A DNA stretch of 64,000 bases, from positions 558,001 through 622,000 of the forward strand of contig NZ_CP071839.1 of NCBI RefSeq assembly GCF_017526105.1, written 5' to 3'. Origin of the DNA: Streptomyces cyanogenus (GTDB taxonomy: Bacteria > Actinomycetota > Actinomycetes > Streptomycetales > Streptomycetaceae). Both the position numbers and the translations under genes were made by a program. Of this stretch, positions 17,478 through 27,252 are shown one piece after another. The notes under the pieces are model-generated. The model was not told the DNA's origin. It saw only the letters and a list, made by a program, of their open reading frames with translations, and searched no databases. Each line of letters begins with the position of its first letter. Positions within the stretch are counted from its first letter, which is position 1.

Positions 17478-17576
17478 TCGGGCGTCAAGGGGGGAACGGG
17501 GGTGCATGCACGTGGCACGGGCGGGTATTCGCGCTGCGACTTCGTACATCGGCGACCCATCTCGGAGGCGGATCGC

Positions 17577-17849
17577 ATGCTCATGGCACATCCCGCGGTA
17601 CTGCAGGACCTCATCGCCCAGTACGAGGCCCTTGTCCTGCTCGGGGCCGAGGAGAGCACACCGGAGGCCCGGCAACGGCTCGCGGACATCTCCTACACGC
17701 TGTGCGTGGCCACGGGTACCCGGGACGTCGACATGGCCTTGATCGCGGCCCGCCACCGTCTCTCCGGGGCACGGCCGGAGGACGACTCGCTGCTCCAGGC
17801 GCTGGAACCCCGGGCCTCCGCACCGGCGGAGCAGGTGCCCGCGGTCTGA
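17577..17849 (+). CDS. DUF5133 domain-containing small protein
   Basis: Helical protein of 90 residues beginning MLMAHPAVLQDLIAQYEAL. It matches a family widespread in Streptomyces and of unknown function. It has GGAGG seven bases before the ATG. No partner gene is evident. Confidence 0.75.
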   Translation: MLMAHPAVLQDLIAQYEALVLLGAEESTPEARQRLADISYTLCVATGTRDVDMALIAARHRLSGARPEDDSLLQALEPRASAPAEQVPAV

Positions 17850-18015
17850 ACCGGCCCCGCCGCGCGGGCCGTTGCCCGCCCCTCCCCCTCAACTCGTTGC
17901 CTCCCGCTTCTGGTCGGCGTGACCTACCGGACGGTATACAGGCCCGGTCGACCGCGCGAGGGCCACTCTCCGGTGCCGCCGCCGCGCGGTGCAGCGCAGT
18001 CGAGGGGGAGGCTTC

Positions 18016-18933
18016 ATGGTGAAGGACACGCGTCCGGCGGGCAGTGCGGGAGGCCGGCGGCGGACCGTCGCACTCGGGGCGGCACTGGGCGGCTGCGCCC
18101 TGGTCGCCGCCGGCACGGCACCGGCCGCGGCGCACCCGGCCGGGCCGGGCCGCGAGACCGCCTACGTCGCACTCGGCGACTCCTACACCTCGGGGCCCGG
18201 CATCCCGCGGCAGGTGGACACCGCCTGCGGACGCTCGGACCACAACTATCCCTCGCTCGTGGCCGCCCGGCGGCAGGTGGCCGCGTTCACGGACGTGAGC
18301 TGCGGCGGGGCCACGACCGCCGAGATGTGGCGGGCCCAGGGCGGCAACCCGCCGCAGCTCGACGCCCTGGACCGGCGCACGGACCTGGTGACCGTGCAGA
18401 TCGGCGGCAACGACATCGGCTTCGGCACCATCATCGGCACCTGCGCCCGCCTGGCCGCCCAGGACCCGGCGGGCAACCCCTGCGAGCGCTCCTACCGCGT
18501 CTCCGGCCACGACCAGCTGACCCTCACGATCGCGCGGACCGCGCCGAAGGTCGACCGGGTGCTGCGGGCCGTGCACGCCCGGGCGCCGCACGCCCGGGTG
18601 GTCGTGGTCGGCTACCCGGACCTGCTGCCCGACGACGGCAACGGCTGCTTCCCCCAAGTCCCGTTCGCGAAGGGGGACTTCCCCTATCTGCGGGACACCG
18701 GGAAGCGGCTGAACCTGATGCTGCGGCTGGTGGCCGCCGTGAACCGCGCCGAGTACGCGGACACCTACGGCCCCACGGTCGGCCACGACATGTGCAAGGC
18801 GCCGGCGGACCGCTGGATCGAGCCGCTGCAACCGGCCTCCCCCGCCGCCCCCGCGCACCCCAACGTCAAGGGTGAGGCGGCCATGGCGGAGGCGGTACTG
18901 AACCGGCTGGACGCGGGGCGCGGACGGAACTGA
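18016..18933 (+). CDS. Secreted SGNH/GDSL esterase or lipase
   Basis: Exported hydrolase of 305 residues resembling the S. coelicolor type of GDSL lipase. A signal peptide (about residues 1-39) precedes block I YVALGDSYTSGPG, where the Ser is the nucleophile. The oxyanion Asn is in IGGNDIGFG (block III). The catalytic His is in PAHPNVKG near the C-terminus (block V). Six cysteines fit the disulfide-bonded secreted family. The ATG at 18016 follows a strong GAGGGGGAGG. Confidence 0.9.
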   Translation: MVKDTRPAGSAGGRRRTVALGAALGGCALVAAGTAPAAAHPAGPGRETAYVALGDSYTSGPGIPRQVDTACGRSDHNYPSLVAARRQVAAFTDVSCGGATTAEMWRAQGGNPPQLDALDRRTDLVTVQIGGNDIGFGTIIGTCARLAAQDPAGNPCERSYRVSGHDQLTLTIARTAPKVDRVLRAVHARAPHARVVVVGYPDLLPDDGNGCFPQVPFAKGDFPYLRDTGKRLNLMLRLVAAVNRAEYADTYGPTVGHDMCKAPADRWIEPLQPASPAAPAHPNVKGEAAMAEAVLNRLDAGRGRN

Positions 18934-18937
18934 GCCG

Positions 18938-18969
18938 GGGGCGGCCGCCCGGCCCCGGGAGGCCGCCCC
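18938..18969. terminator. Bidirectional terminator hairpin
   Basis: GGGGCGGCC and GGCCGCCCC form a 9-bp GC-only stem between the convergent esterase and phosphoglucomutase genes. No U-tract is present, as is common in Streptomyces. Confidence 0.55.
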
Positions 18970-18978
18970 GGCGCCCGG

Positions 18979-20619
<1,641 letters not shown>

Positions 20620-20780
20620 GAGTCCGTTCCTCCGCATCGGTGGGTGGTTCGCTCACCGCCCATCTTTCCTCGTCGGCGGCCGGCCATGCGAGTGCGCCAC
20701 CAGCCGGAACGCACCGGGGCCGGCGCGGTGGCCCCGCCACCCCCGCCGGCCCCTGCTCCCGCCGCTCCGCGCGGCGGCGG

Positions 20781-21620
20781 TCAGCCGATGTGGTAGCTGT
20801 CCCCGTAGACCTTCCAGTCGAGCGGGGTGTTCAGGTCGAGGTTGCCCTTGCGCAGGAAGACGCGCTGCTCGGTGTCGACGCGGCTGGTGTCGCTGTGCGC
20901 CTCCTCCTGCTTCATGGCCCACACCCGCGCGTCCAGGAAGGCGTTGAGGTACGTCGTCTCGTTGCCGCCCTGGGCCGGCGGCTGGGCGCTGCGCAGGGCC
21001 CGCTTGCGGATGTTCCGGAAGCTGGTCGGGTCGTCCCCGTCGCCGTGCATGACGAGGGCGTCGTAGTAGATGAACTGGCCCAGCGCGCGCAGCCCGTCCG
21101 CCTTGCCCCGGGCGACTGCGGGGTTGAAGTAGACGCGGTCGCGTTCGTCGTTCTGGGCCTGCTGGAAGGCGGTGTCCTGGGCGGCCCTGCGCCAGTCCCC
21201 GGGGTAGTTCGGGTCGAGGCCCGCGTGCGAGTCGGTGCCGTTGACCCTGCGCAGGGCGGGCAGGTACTTGGCGAGGACGTTGCCGGGCTTGCGGTCGGTG
21301 TAGAGCTGGACGAGGTCGAGCATGTCGCCGGTGCCGGAGCAGAAGCCGATGATGCCGGCGGTGTAGCCGCGGCCGTCGCCGATGTCCTCGATGTACTTGT
21401 ACTGGGCCTTCCAGTCGAGCGAGGAGTTCTCCGCGCTCGACACCAGCTTCATGGCGATCTCCTTCTTCGCCGGGTCGTCCAGGCCCGGGGCGGCGGCCGA
21501 GGCCGTGCCGGCCCGGGAGACGCCGAGAAGGACGCCGGAGCCGACGGCACCGAGCGCGGCGACGACGGCCCGGCGGGAGAGGCGGGCGGGGGCGGCTTTC
21601 TCGCGGTCTGCGTACACCAC
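20781..21620 (-). CDS. Tat-exported chitosanase, GH46 family
   Basis: Endo-chitosanase of about 279 residues that cleaves chitosan outside the cell. A twin-arginine signal (LSRRAVVAALGAVGSG) ends near ASA-AAP. The mature enzyme begins with the GH46 core KLVSSAENSSLDW, in which E64 is the catalytic acid. EDIGDGRGYTAG supplies D82, 18 residues on, the same spacing as Glu22/Asp40 of the Streptomyces N174 enzyme. The GTG at 21620 has GGAG six bases upstream. Longer frames reach 21716 but would include the operator in coding sequence. The palindrome upstream suggests control by a chitosan-responsive repressor. Confidence 0.95.
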   Translation of the reverse strand: MVYADREKAAPARLSRRAVVAALGAVGSGVLLGVSRAGTASAAAPGLDDPAKKEIAMKLVSSAENSSLDWKAQYKYIEDIGDGRGYTAGIIGFCSGTGDMLDLVQLYTDRKPGNVLAKYLPALRRVNGTDSHAGLDPNYPGDWRRAAQDTAFQQAQNDERDRVYFNPAVARGKADGLRALGQFIYYDALVMHGDGDDPTSFRNIRKRALRSAQPPAQGGNETTYLNAFLDARVWAMKQEEAHSDTSRVDTEQRVFLRKGNLDLNTPLDWKVYGDSYHIG

Positions 21621-21672
21621 AGGGTGCTCCAAACGGGAGTGGGGGGTGGAGTGTTGAGCATGCACGTACTGG

Positions 21673-21687
21673 TAGGAAAGTTTCCTA
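21673..21687. promoter_or_regulatory. Perfect palindrome TAGGAAAGTTTCCTA, putative CsnR operator
   Basis: A 7-1-7 perfect palindrome sits 53 bp before the chitosanase start. From memory, the ROK-family repressor CsnR binds an AGGAAA/TTTCCT-type palindrome before chitosanase genes in S. lividans. No ROK gene lies in this window, so the regulator would act from elsewhere. Confidence 0.65.
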
Positions 21688-21758
21688 TCAAACATGGCCC
21701 GGACCGGTAACCACAAGGCGAGAAGTTCGTACGATCGAACAAGCCCGGCGCGGGCCGT

Positions 21759-23330
21759 TCAGCCGCGCCGCACCTGCTCCCGCTCCCGCTCCTCCGTGAA
21801 GGCGTACAGCTCCTGGGACGTGGAGACGAGTTCGCGCATCTCCTCCCGCGAACCGACCATCGGCTGCGAGCCCTTGAGCGGTACCTGGGCGCTCTCCGGC
21901 AGGAACCGGACGGTGAGCAGACCGATGGCGCCGGCCAGCATCAGGTAGTAGGCGGGCATCAGGTCGTCGCCGGTGATCTCGACGAGTGCCGCGGTGACCA
22001 GCGGGGTGGTGCCCCCGAACGCGGCGACGGCGAAGTTGAAGCCGATGCCCATGGCCGCGTAGCGGACGGCGGTCGGGAACAGGGCGGGCAGGGTGGCCGC
22101 GCTGGGTGCGGCGAAGCAGGCCAGCAGGGTGGCCAGGAGCAGCACCCCGAGGATCGGCGGCCAGGTGCCGTCCGCCTTGATCAGCAGGAAGGCGGGGACG
22201 GCCAGCACGATCAGCGCCACGGCGGCGACGGCGTAGAGCGGCCGCCGGCCCACTCGGTCGCTCAGCCGGCCGAGGAAGGTGATCAGGACGACGACCCACA
22301 GCATGCCGACGAGCACCAGCAGGTCCGCGGAGCTGCTGGAGCGGTGCAGGGTCTCGGTCTGATAGGTCGGCAGATAGCCGGTGACCATGTAGTTGGTGAC
22401 GTTGTAGAGCAGCACCAGGCCCGTGCAGACGAGCAGGGCCGGCCAGTGGTTGCGGAGGATGTCCTTGAACTCGCTGCCCGCCGACTCCTGCGCCAGGGCC
22501 TTCTCGTGGTCGTCGAGCTGCTGCTGGAAGGCCGGGGACTCCTCCAGCTTCATCCGCATGTACAGGCCGATCACGCCGAGCGGTCCGGCGATCAGGAACG
22601 GCACGCGCCAGCCCCACGAGAGCATCTGGTCGTCCGTCAGGGCCAGGTTCAGCGCGGTGACCAGCGCCGAGCCGAGGGCGTAGCCGACGAAGGTGCCGAA
22701 GTCGAGCCAGCTGGAGAGGAAGCCACGCCGCCGGTCCGGGGAGTACTCGGCGACGAAAGTGGTCGCCCCGCCGTACTCGCCGCCGGTGGAGAAGCCCTGG
22801 ACCATACGGGCCAGCAGGAGCAGCACCGGCGCGGCGATGCCGATGGTGGCGTAGCCGGGGATGACGCCGATGGCGAAGGTGCCCAGCGCCATCATGATCA
22901 TGGTGGTCGCGAGCACCTTCTGCCGGCCGATCCGGTCACCGAGCGGTCCGAACACCAGCCCGCCCAGGGGCCGTACGACGAAGGCGGCGGCGAAGGTCGC
23001 GAACGAGGAGATGACCTGGGCGGCCGGCGAGGCGCCCGGGAAGAACACCTTGCCGATGGTGGCGGCGAGGTAGCTGTAGACGCCGAAGTCGAACCACTCC
23101 ATGCAGTTGCCGAGCGCGGAGGCGCCGACGGCGCGCCGCAGCAACGGGGGCTCGACGACCTGGACGTCGTCCGCGCGGAAGGCCCTCCGGTTGCGGCGGA
23201 GCCTGCGGGTCAGTTCCTCCCGGACCTGCTGCGGCAGCCCCGCCACCGCGTGCGGTACCCCCGGCCCGCTCCGGGCCTGCCGCCGCGCCCGCCCTCCGGC
23301 CCGCTGTTCCCCGCCGGTGCTCGCACCGCT
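21759..23330 (-). CDS. MHS-family MFS transporter (ProP/KgtP-like metabolite:H+ symporter)
   Basis: Membrane symporter of 523 residues with 12 helices. The N-terminal signature ASALGNCMEWFDFGVYSYLA and the loop GDRIGRQKVL, with GGEYGGATTFVAEYSP after helix 4, are diagnostic of the metabolite:proton symporter family. Possible substrates are proline/betaine, organic acids or similar; context does not decide. The GTG at 23330 is chosen because GAAGGAGG lies six bases upstream. Confidence 0.9.
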   Translation of the reverse strand, partial: SGASTGGEQRAGGRARRQARSGPGVPHAVAGLPQQVREELTRRLRRNRRAFRADDVQVVEPPLLRRAVGASALGNCMEWFDFGVYSYLAATIGKVFFPGASPAAQVISSFATFAAAFVVRPLGGLVFGPLGDRIGRQKVLATTMIMMALGTFAIGVIPGYATIGIAAPVLLLLARMVQGFSTGGEYGGATTFVAEYSPDRRRGFLSSWLDFGTFVGYALGSALVTALNLALTDDQMLSWGWRVPFLIAGPLGVIGLYMRMKLEESPAFQQQLDDHEKALAQESAGSEFKDILRNHWPALLVCTGLVLLYNVTNYMVTGYLPTYQTETLHRSSSSADLLVLVGMLWVVVLITFLGRLSDRVGRRPLYAVAAVALIVLAVPAFLLIKADGTWPPILGVLLLATLLACFAAPSAATLPALFPTAVRYAAMGIGFNFAVAAFGGTTPLVTAALVEITGDDLMPAYYLMLAGAIGLLTVRFLPESAQVPLKGSQPMVGSREEMRELVSTSQELYAFTEEREREQVRRG

Positions 23331-23509
23331 CACGAGCGCCTCCTTCCCTCGCTCCTTGATCACCGCTTGCCCCGGCGGCCGATTAAGAAACGGAACCGCT
23401 CAATCCCATCCGGGACTGCGGTTGGACTTGCGCGGCACCGCGGAGCAGGGTGGACGTGCCCGTGCGCACACGCAGGGCCTCCCCTACGGCACCACCCGGA
23501 GAACACCCG

Positions 23510-24553
23510 ATGACGTACGTCGCCGACCCCGCTCGCTACGACGGCACCATGCGCTACCGGCGCACCGGCCGTTCCGGACTGGACCTGCCGGTGCTGTCCC
23601 TGGGCTACTGGCACAACTTCGGCGACGACCGCCCGTTCGAGACCCAGCGCGAGATCGCGCTGCGCGCCTTCGACCTCGGGATCACGCACCACGACCTGGC
23701 CAACAACTACGGCCCGCCGTACGGCGCGGCGGAACTGAACTTCGGCCGGCTGCTGAAGAAGGACCTGGCGCCGTACCGGGACGAGCTGGTGATCTCCACC
23801 AAGGCCGGCTGGGACATGTGGCCCGGCCCCTACGGCCAGGGCGGCGGTTCCCGGAAGTACCTGCTCGCCTCGCTGGACCAGTCGCTCGACCGGATGGGCC
23901 TGGACTACGTCGACATCTTCTACTCCCACCGGCTGGACGCGAGCACGCCGCTGGAGGAGACCATGGGCGCGCTCGACACCGCCGTCCGCCAGGGCAAGGC
24001 CCTGTACGTCGGGATCTCCTCCTACGACGCCGAGCTCACCCGGCAGGCCGCCGCGATCCTGCGCGGCCTCGGCACCCCGCTGCTGATCCACCAGCCGTCG
24101 TACAGCATGCTCAACCGCTGGATCGAGACCGACGGCCTGCTGGACGCGGCCCGGGAAGAGGGCTTCGGGGTCATCGGCTTCACGGCGCTCGCCCAGGGGC
24201 TGCTCACCGGGCGCTACCTGGACGGCATCCCGCAGGACTCGCGCGCCGCGCGGGGTACGTCCCTGGACGCCTCCTGGCTGACGGACGACCTGCGGGACCG
24301 GCTGCGCGCCCTGAACGACATCGCGGCCCGGCGCGGACAGACCCTGGCCCAGCTGGCGCTGGCCTGGGCGCTGCGGGACGAGCGGGTGACCTCGCTGGTC
24401 ATCGGCGCCTCCCGGGTCGAGCAGCTGGAGCAGAACGTCGCCGCGCTGGAGAACCCGGACTTCACCGACGAGGAGCTGGCCGAGATCGACCGGTACGCCA
24501 CGGAGGGCGGCGTGGACCTGTGGCGGGATGCCCGGCTGGGCACCCTCGACTAG
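23510..24553 (+). CDS. Aldo/keto reductase (YghZ/AKR14-like)
   Basis: NADPH-dependent TIM-barrel reductase of 347 residues. The catalytic tetrad is seen as D in THHDLANNYG, Y in NNYGPPYG, K in ISTKAGWDMW and H in FYSHRLD. The segments GPYGQGGGSRKYL and GISSYD match the YghZ (L-glyceraldehyde-3-phosphate reductase) branch. The cofactor end VIGASRVEQLEQN is intact. The ATG at 23510 has GGAG eight bases upstream. Confidence 0.93.
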   Translation: MTYVADPARYDGTMRYRRTGRSGLDLPVLSLGYWHNFGDDRPFETQREIALRAFDLGITHHDLANNYGPPYGAAELNFGRLLKKDLAPYRDELVISTKAGWDMWPGPYGQGGGSRKYLLASLDQSLDRMGLDYVDIFYSHRLDASTPLEETMGALDTAVRQGKALYVGISSYDAELTRQAAAILRGLGTPLLIHQPSYSMLNRWIETDGLLDAAREEGFGVIGFTALAQGLLTGRYLDGIPQDSRAARGTSLDASWLTDDLRDRLRALNDIAARRGQTLAQLALAWALRDERVTSLVIGASRVEQLEQNVAALENPDFTDEELAEIDRYATEGGVDLWRDARLGTLD

Positions 24554-24677
24554 GTCACCGGAATGTGACCCGCGCCACAGACGGATGTGAAAAGTAGGAC
24601 ATAATGGAAGCCATTCGGACACCGTTGTCATCCTCCTCTTCGCGACACCTGCGCACTTCCAAGGAGCCGCTCACCGC

Positions 24678-24860
24678 ATGGCGCACGGAGCCCACCGCAC
24701 CCCCCTCCTGCCTCCCCACCCCGACCTGAGGCTCGCCCGCGACTGCGAGCAGTGCCTCGGGTGGGGCACCGTCGTCACCCGCGACGGTGAACACGAGCTG
24801 TGCCACATCTGCCAGCCCGACGCCGCCGACAGCGAGAACCCGGGATTCCGCGACGCGTAA
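24678..24860 (+). CDS. Small protein with two CxxC pairs (zinc-ribbon-like)
   Basis: Sixty residues with CEQC and CHIC pairs separated by 17 residues, a four-cysteine arrangement that could bind zinc. AAGGAG precedes the ATG, a little far upstream at about 11 bases. No known partner; the function is unknown. It is followed by the antiporter fragment. Confidence 0.6.
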   Translation: MAHGAHRTPLLPPHPDLRLARDCEQCLGWGTVVTRDGEHELCHICQPDAADSENPGFRDA

Positions 24861-24942
24861 CGCTCCGCCCCCTGCCCGCCCGACCCCTCCCTCGCACGAC
24901 CATTCGCCAAGGCAGGGTTCGGTAAAGGTTTCATCAATAAAC

Positions 24943-25254
24943 GTCACCGGCTACTGGGCGGCCCGCCGCGCGGGCATCTCGCGCCGGTGGCGGGCCGGCG
25001 GCACCCTGGTCGCCCGCGGCGAGTTCTCCATCGTCATCGCGGGACTCGCCGTCACCTCGGGCATCGACTCCGACCTCGACCCGCTGGCCACCGCCTACAT
25101 GCTGCTCCTCGTCGTCCTCGGCCCGCTGACCGCCCGGTACACCGAGCCGCTCGCCCGGCGGCTGACCGGCCACCGGAACCGGCGTACGGCACCGGCGACC
25201 GAGACCGGACCGGACGCCGTCACGCCCGGCCAGACCCCCGCCGCCCGTCCCTGA
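24943..25254 (+). pseudogene. C-terminal fragment of a CPA2 cation:proton antiporter
   Basis: About 103 residues beginning GYWAARRAGISRRWRAGGTL and LVARGEFSIVIAGLAVTSG. These correspond to the last two or three helices of monovalent cation:proton antiporter-2 (KefB-like) proteins. Everything N-terminal is missing, and the frame opens abruptly after an unusually AT-rich patch (24920-24942). It is read as a truncated remnant. Confidence 0.7.
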
Positions 25255-25278
25255 CCGCCGCAGCCGTACGGTGGAGGC

Positions 25279-25899
25279 ATGTCCCCACCCCTTCCGGGGC
25301 CGCTGGCGGATCTGGCGCCGCTGCTCGGCCACTACGGCTACTGGGCCGTGGGGGCCGTGATCTTCGTGGAGGACTTCGGCGTCCCCGCCCCCGGCGAGAC
25401 GATCCTCCTCGCCGCGGGGGTGTACGCCGGTGCGGACCGCCTCGACGTGGTGGCCGTGGCGGTCACCGCCTTCGTCGCGGCCGTCGCCGGGGACAACGTC
25501 GGCTATCTGATCGGCCGGGCCGGCGGGCGCGCCTTCGTGCACCGGTGGGGCCGGTACGTCTTTCTGACCCCGAAGCGGTTCGAGGCAGCCGAGCAGTTCT
25601 CCGCCCGGCACGGCGGCAAGATGGTGACGGTGGCCCGGTTCGTCGAGGGCCTGCGCCAGGCCAACGGCATCATCGCGGGCACGACCGGCATGCGCTGGCG
25701 CCGCTTCCTCGCCTTCAACGCCCTCGGCGCGGCCCTCTGGGTCGGCCTGTGGACCACCCTGGCCTACCTGGCGGGCAGCCACATCACCGCGGTGTACGAG
25801 GAGATCAGCCGCTACCGGCCGTACGTCCTGCTCGCCCTCGCTCTCGCCGTCGCGGCGTTCCTCGGACGGCACCTCGTACGACGGCGCCACCGGCGCTGA
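25279..25899 (+). CDS. DedA family membrane protein
   Basis: Membrane protein of 206 residues of the DedA/SNARE-associated (VTT) family, implicated in lipid flipping and envelope homeostasis. Signatures are FVEDFGVPAPGETILLAAG in the first re-entrant region, the GDNVGYLIGR turn, and ARFVEGLRQANGIIAGTTGM with the conserved arginine. The C-terminus is basic. GGTGGAGG is adjacent to the ATG at 25279. Confidence 0.92.
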   Translation: MSPPLPGPLADLAPLLGHYGYWAVGAVIFVEDFGVPAPGETILLAAGVYAGADRLDVVAVAVTAFVAAVAGDNVGYLIGRAGGRAFVHRWGRYVFLTPKRFEAAEQFSARHGGKMVTVARFVEGLRQANGIIAGTTGMRWRRFLAFNALGAALWVGLWTTLAYLAGSHITAVYEEISRYRPYVLLALALAVAAFLGRHLVRRRHRR

Positions 25900-25927
25900 G
25901 GGGAACGCCCGGCGCGCACACGGCGGC

Positions 25928-25951
25928 GGGCCCCGGCCGGAGCCGGGGCCC
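25928..25951. terminator. Terminator hairpin between convergent genes
   Basis: GGGCCCCGGC-CGGA-GCCGGGGCCC forms a perfect 10-bp stem with a four-base loop between dedA and the small hydrophobic gene. Confidence 0.65.
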
Positions 25952-25975
25952 GTTCCGCCAGGCGGGGTGCCGCGC

Positions 25976-26146
25976 CTACCAGCGGTACCAGCGGCCGCGC
26001 CGGCCTCCGGTGCCGGCCGGGCGGACGACGAAGCCCACGAGCCACAGCACGAGCACGATGACCGCGATCCACCAGAGGGCCTTCAGGGCGAAGCCCGCGC
26101 CGAAGAGAATCAGGGCCAGCAGGAGAACCAACAGCAAAGGAACCAT
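25976..26146 (-). CDS. Small hydrophobic membrane protein
   Basis: About 56 residues with two hydrophobic segments (VPLLLVLLLALILFGAGFAL and ALWWIAVIVLVLWLVGFVV) and a basic C-terminal tail. It belongs to the common actinobacterial 'hydrophobic protein' type of unknown function. The ATG at 26146 has GGAGG nine bases upstream; an ATG two codons earlier is only three bases from it. Confidence 0.7.
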   Translation of the reverse strand: MVPLLLVLLLALILFGAGFALKALWWIAVIVLVLWLVGFVVRPAGTGGRRGRWYRW

Positions 26147-26314
26147 GGTCATGCACCTCCGCAACGGCGGGTGCCCGTAAATTCCGCGGTCAGGCCTGAC
26201 GGCTTCCGGCGGACGGCGCCGGGCAGCGGATGGCGGACGACGGGTTTGGACGCCGGTGGAACGGCAATCCGGATGTCGACCACAGACGGCTCAGACGTGG
26301 GGATGTGACACGCA

Positions 26315-26488
26315 ATGGCTGGCAGCAAGAAGGCCAAGGGCAAGGCCGAGCAGGCCAAGGGCCGGCTCAAGGAAGCCGCGGGCCGCGCCGTCGGGAACGA
26401 GCGCCTGGAGGCCGAGGGCCGTATGGAAGGTGCTCGCGGGGACGCCCGGCAGGCCAAGGAGAAGACCAAGGACGTCTTCAAGCACTGA
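26315..26488 (+). CDS. CsbD family stress-response protein
   Basis: Protein of 57 residues, MAGSKKAKGKAEQAKGRLKE at the start, with the repeated KGK-x-KE/GNE pattern of CsbD proteins. These are small, charged, disordered proteins induced by general stress. It is followed 16 bp after the stop by a 26-bp perfect hairpin. Confidence 0.88.
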   Translation: MAGSKKAKGKAEQAKGRLKEAAGRAVGNERLEAEGRMEGARGDARQAKEKTKDVFKH

Positions 26489-26504
26489 GGCGTTGGCCGA
26501 TTCG

Positions 26505-26560
26505 ACTGCGGAACGGGTCCGGAAACCAGCGGAAGCTGGTTTCCGGACCCGTTCCGCAGT
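26505..26560. terminator. Exceptionally long perfect hairpin (26-bp stem, GGAA loop)
   Basis: Positions 26505-26530 and 26535-26560 are exact reverse complements, with loop GGAA at 26531-26534. It follows the csbD-like stop and probably ends that transcript. Its perfection and length exceed the other terminators in the window. Confidence 0.7.
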
Positions 26561-26760
26561 GCGTCCGGCGCTCGGGGCGCCCTCGGCAACGGCACCCGCC
26601 GCCGCGGCCGACCCGCCCCTCAGCAGGGGTTCGTGCGCATCCGGAGGATTCCCCGTGCACGTCCCCTTGACCCGCGGCCCAGCGGGTAGCCGAGCAGGGA
26701 CGGTACGACCCTTTGTGCACAGGAAGGGCCCCTGTCCCCAGAGGAAAAGGGCAACGAGGT

Positions 26761-27210
26761 ATGGACATCCCGCTCAGGACCCACGCGACGACGCAGGACC
26801 GCCCCGCGTCCCTGCGCTACAGCCGCACCTGGGCCGCCGGCGTCTCCGCCATCGCCGAGGCCAGAGACGCCGTCGCCGCCCTGCTTGACCGCGCCCGGCC
26901 TCTGCCCGGGCGACGGCCGGTGCAGGATGCCCAGCTCGTCGTGAGCGAACTGGTCACCAACGCGGCCAAGCACGCGCCGGGCCCCTGCGCCCTGCGCCTG
27001 GAGCTGCTGCCCGACGCGACCGCCCTGCGCATCACCGTCACGGACACCTCGCCGGAGCCGCCGCAGCGCCGCCCGCCCGATCCCCGGCGGGTCGGCGGCC
27101 ACGGCCTGCATCTCGTCGCGATGCTCTCCCGCGGCCTGGAGGTGACCTGGCTGTCCCGCGGAAAGCGGGTCAGCGCGACCGTGCCGCTCGGCCCCGCGAC
27201 GGCCGGCTGA
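26761..27210 (+). CDS. ATP-binding protein (RsbW/SpoIIAB-like anti-sigma kinase fold)
   Basis: GHKL ATPase-domain protein of 149 residues. The N box is VVSELVTNAAKHA, the G1-like segment is VTDTSPEPP, and the G2 region is RVGGHGLHLVAMLS. In Streptomyces these stand-alone HATPase_c_2 proteins act as serine kinases or anti-sigma factors, commonly paired with PP2C phosphatases. The convergent gene is such a phosphatase. The ATG at 26761 immediately follows a GAGG. Confidence 0.85.
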   Translation: MDIPLRTHATTQDRPASLRYSRTWAAGVSAIAEARDAVAALLDRARPLPGRRPVQDAQLVVSELVTNAAKHAPGPCALRLELLPDATALRITVTDTSPEPPQRRPPDPRRVGGHGLHLVAMLSRGLEVTWLSRGKRVSATVPLGPATAG

Positions 27211-27239
27211 GCCGCCCGGGCCGGGCGGCTCAGCCGGCC
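27201..27239. terminator. Near-spacerless palindrome overlapping a stop codon
   Basis: Positions 27201-27219 and 27221-27239 are exact reverse complements with one base between. The arm contains the TGA of the ATPase gene, so the structure probably ends both convergent transcripts. Confidence 0.6.
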
Positions 27240-27252
27240 GACCCCCGGGCTC

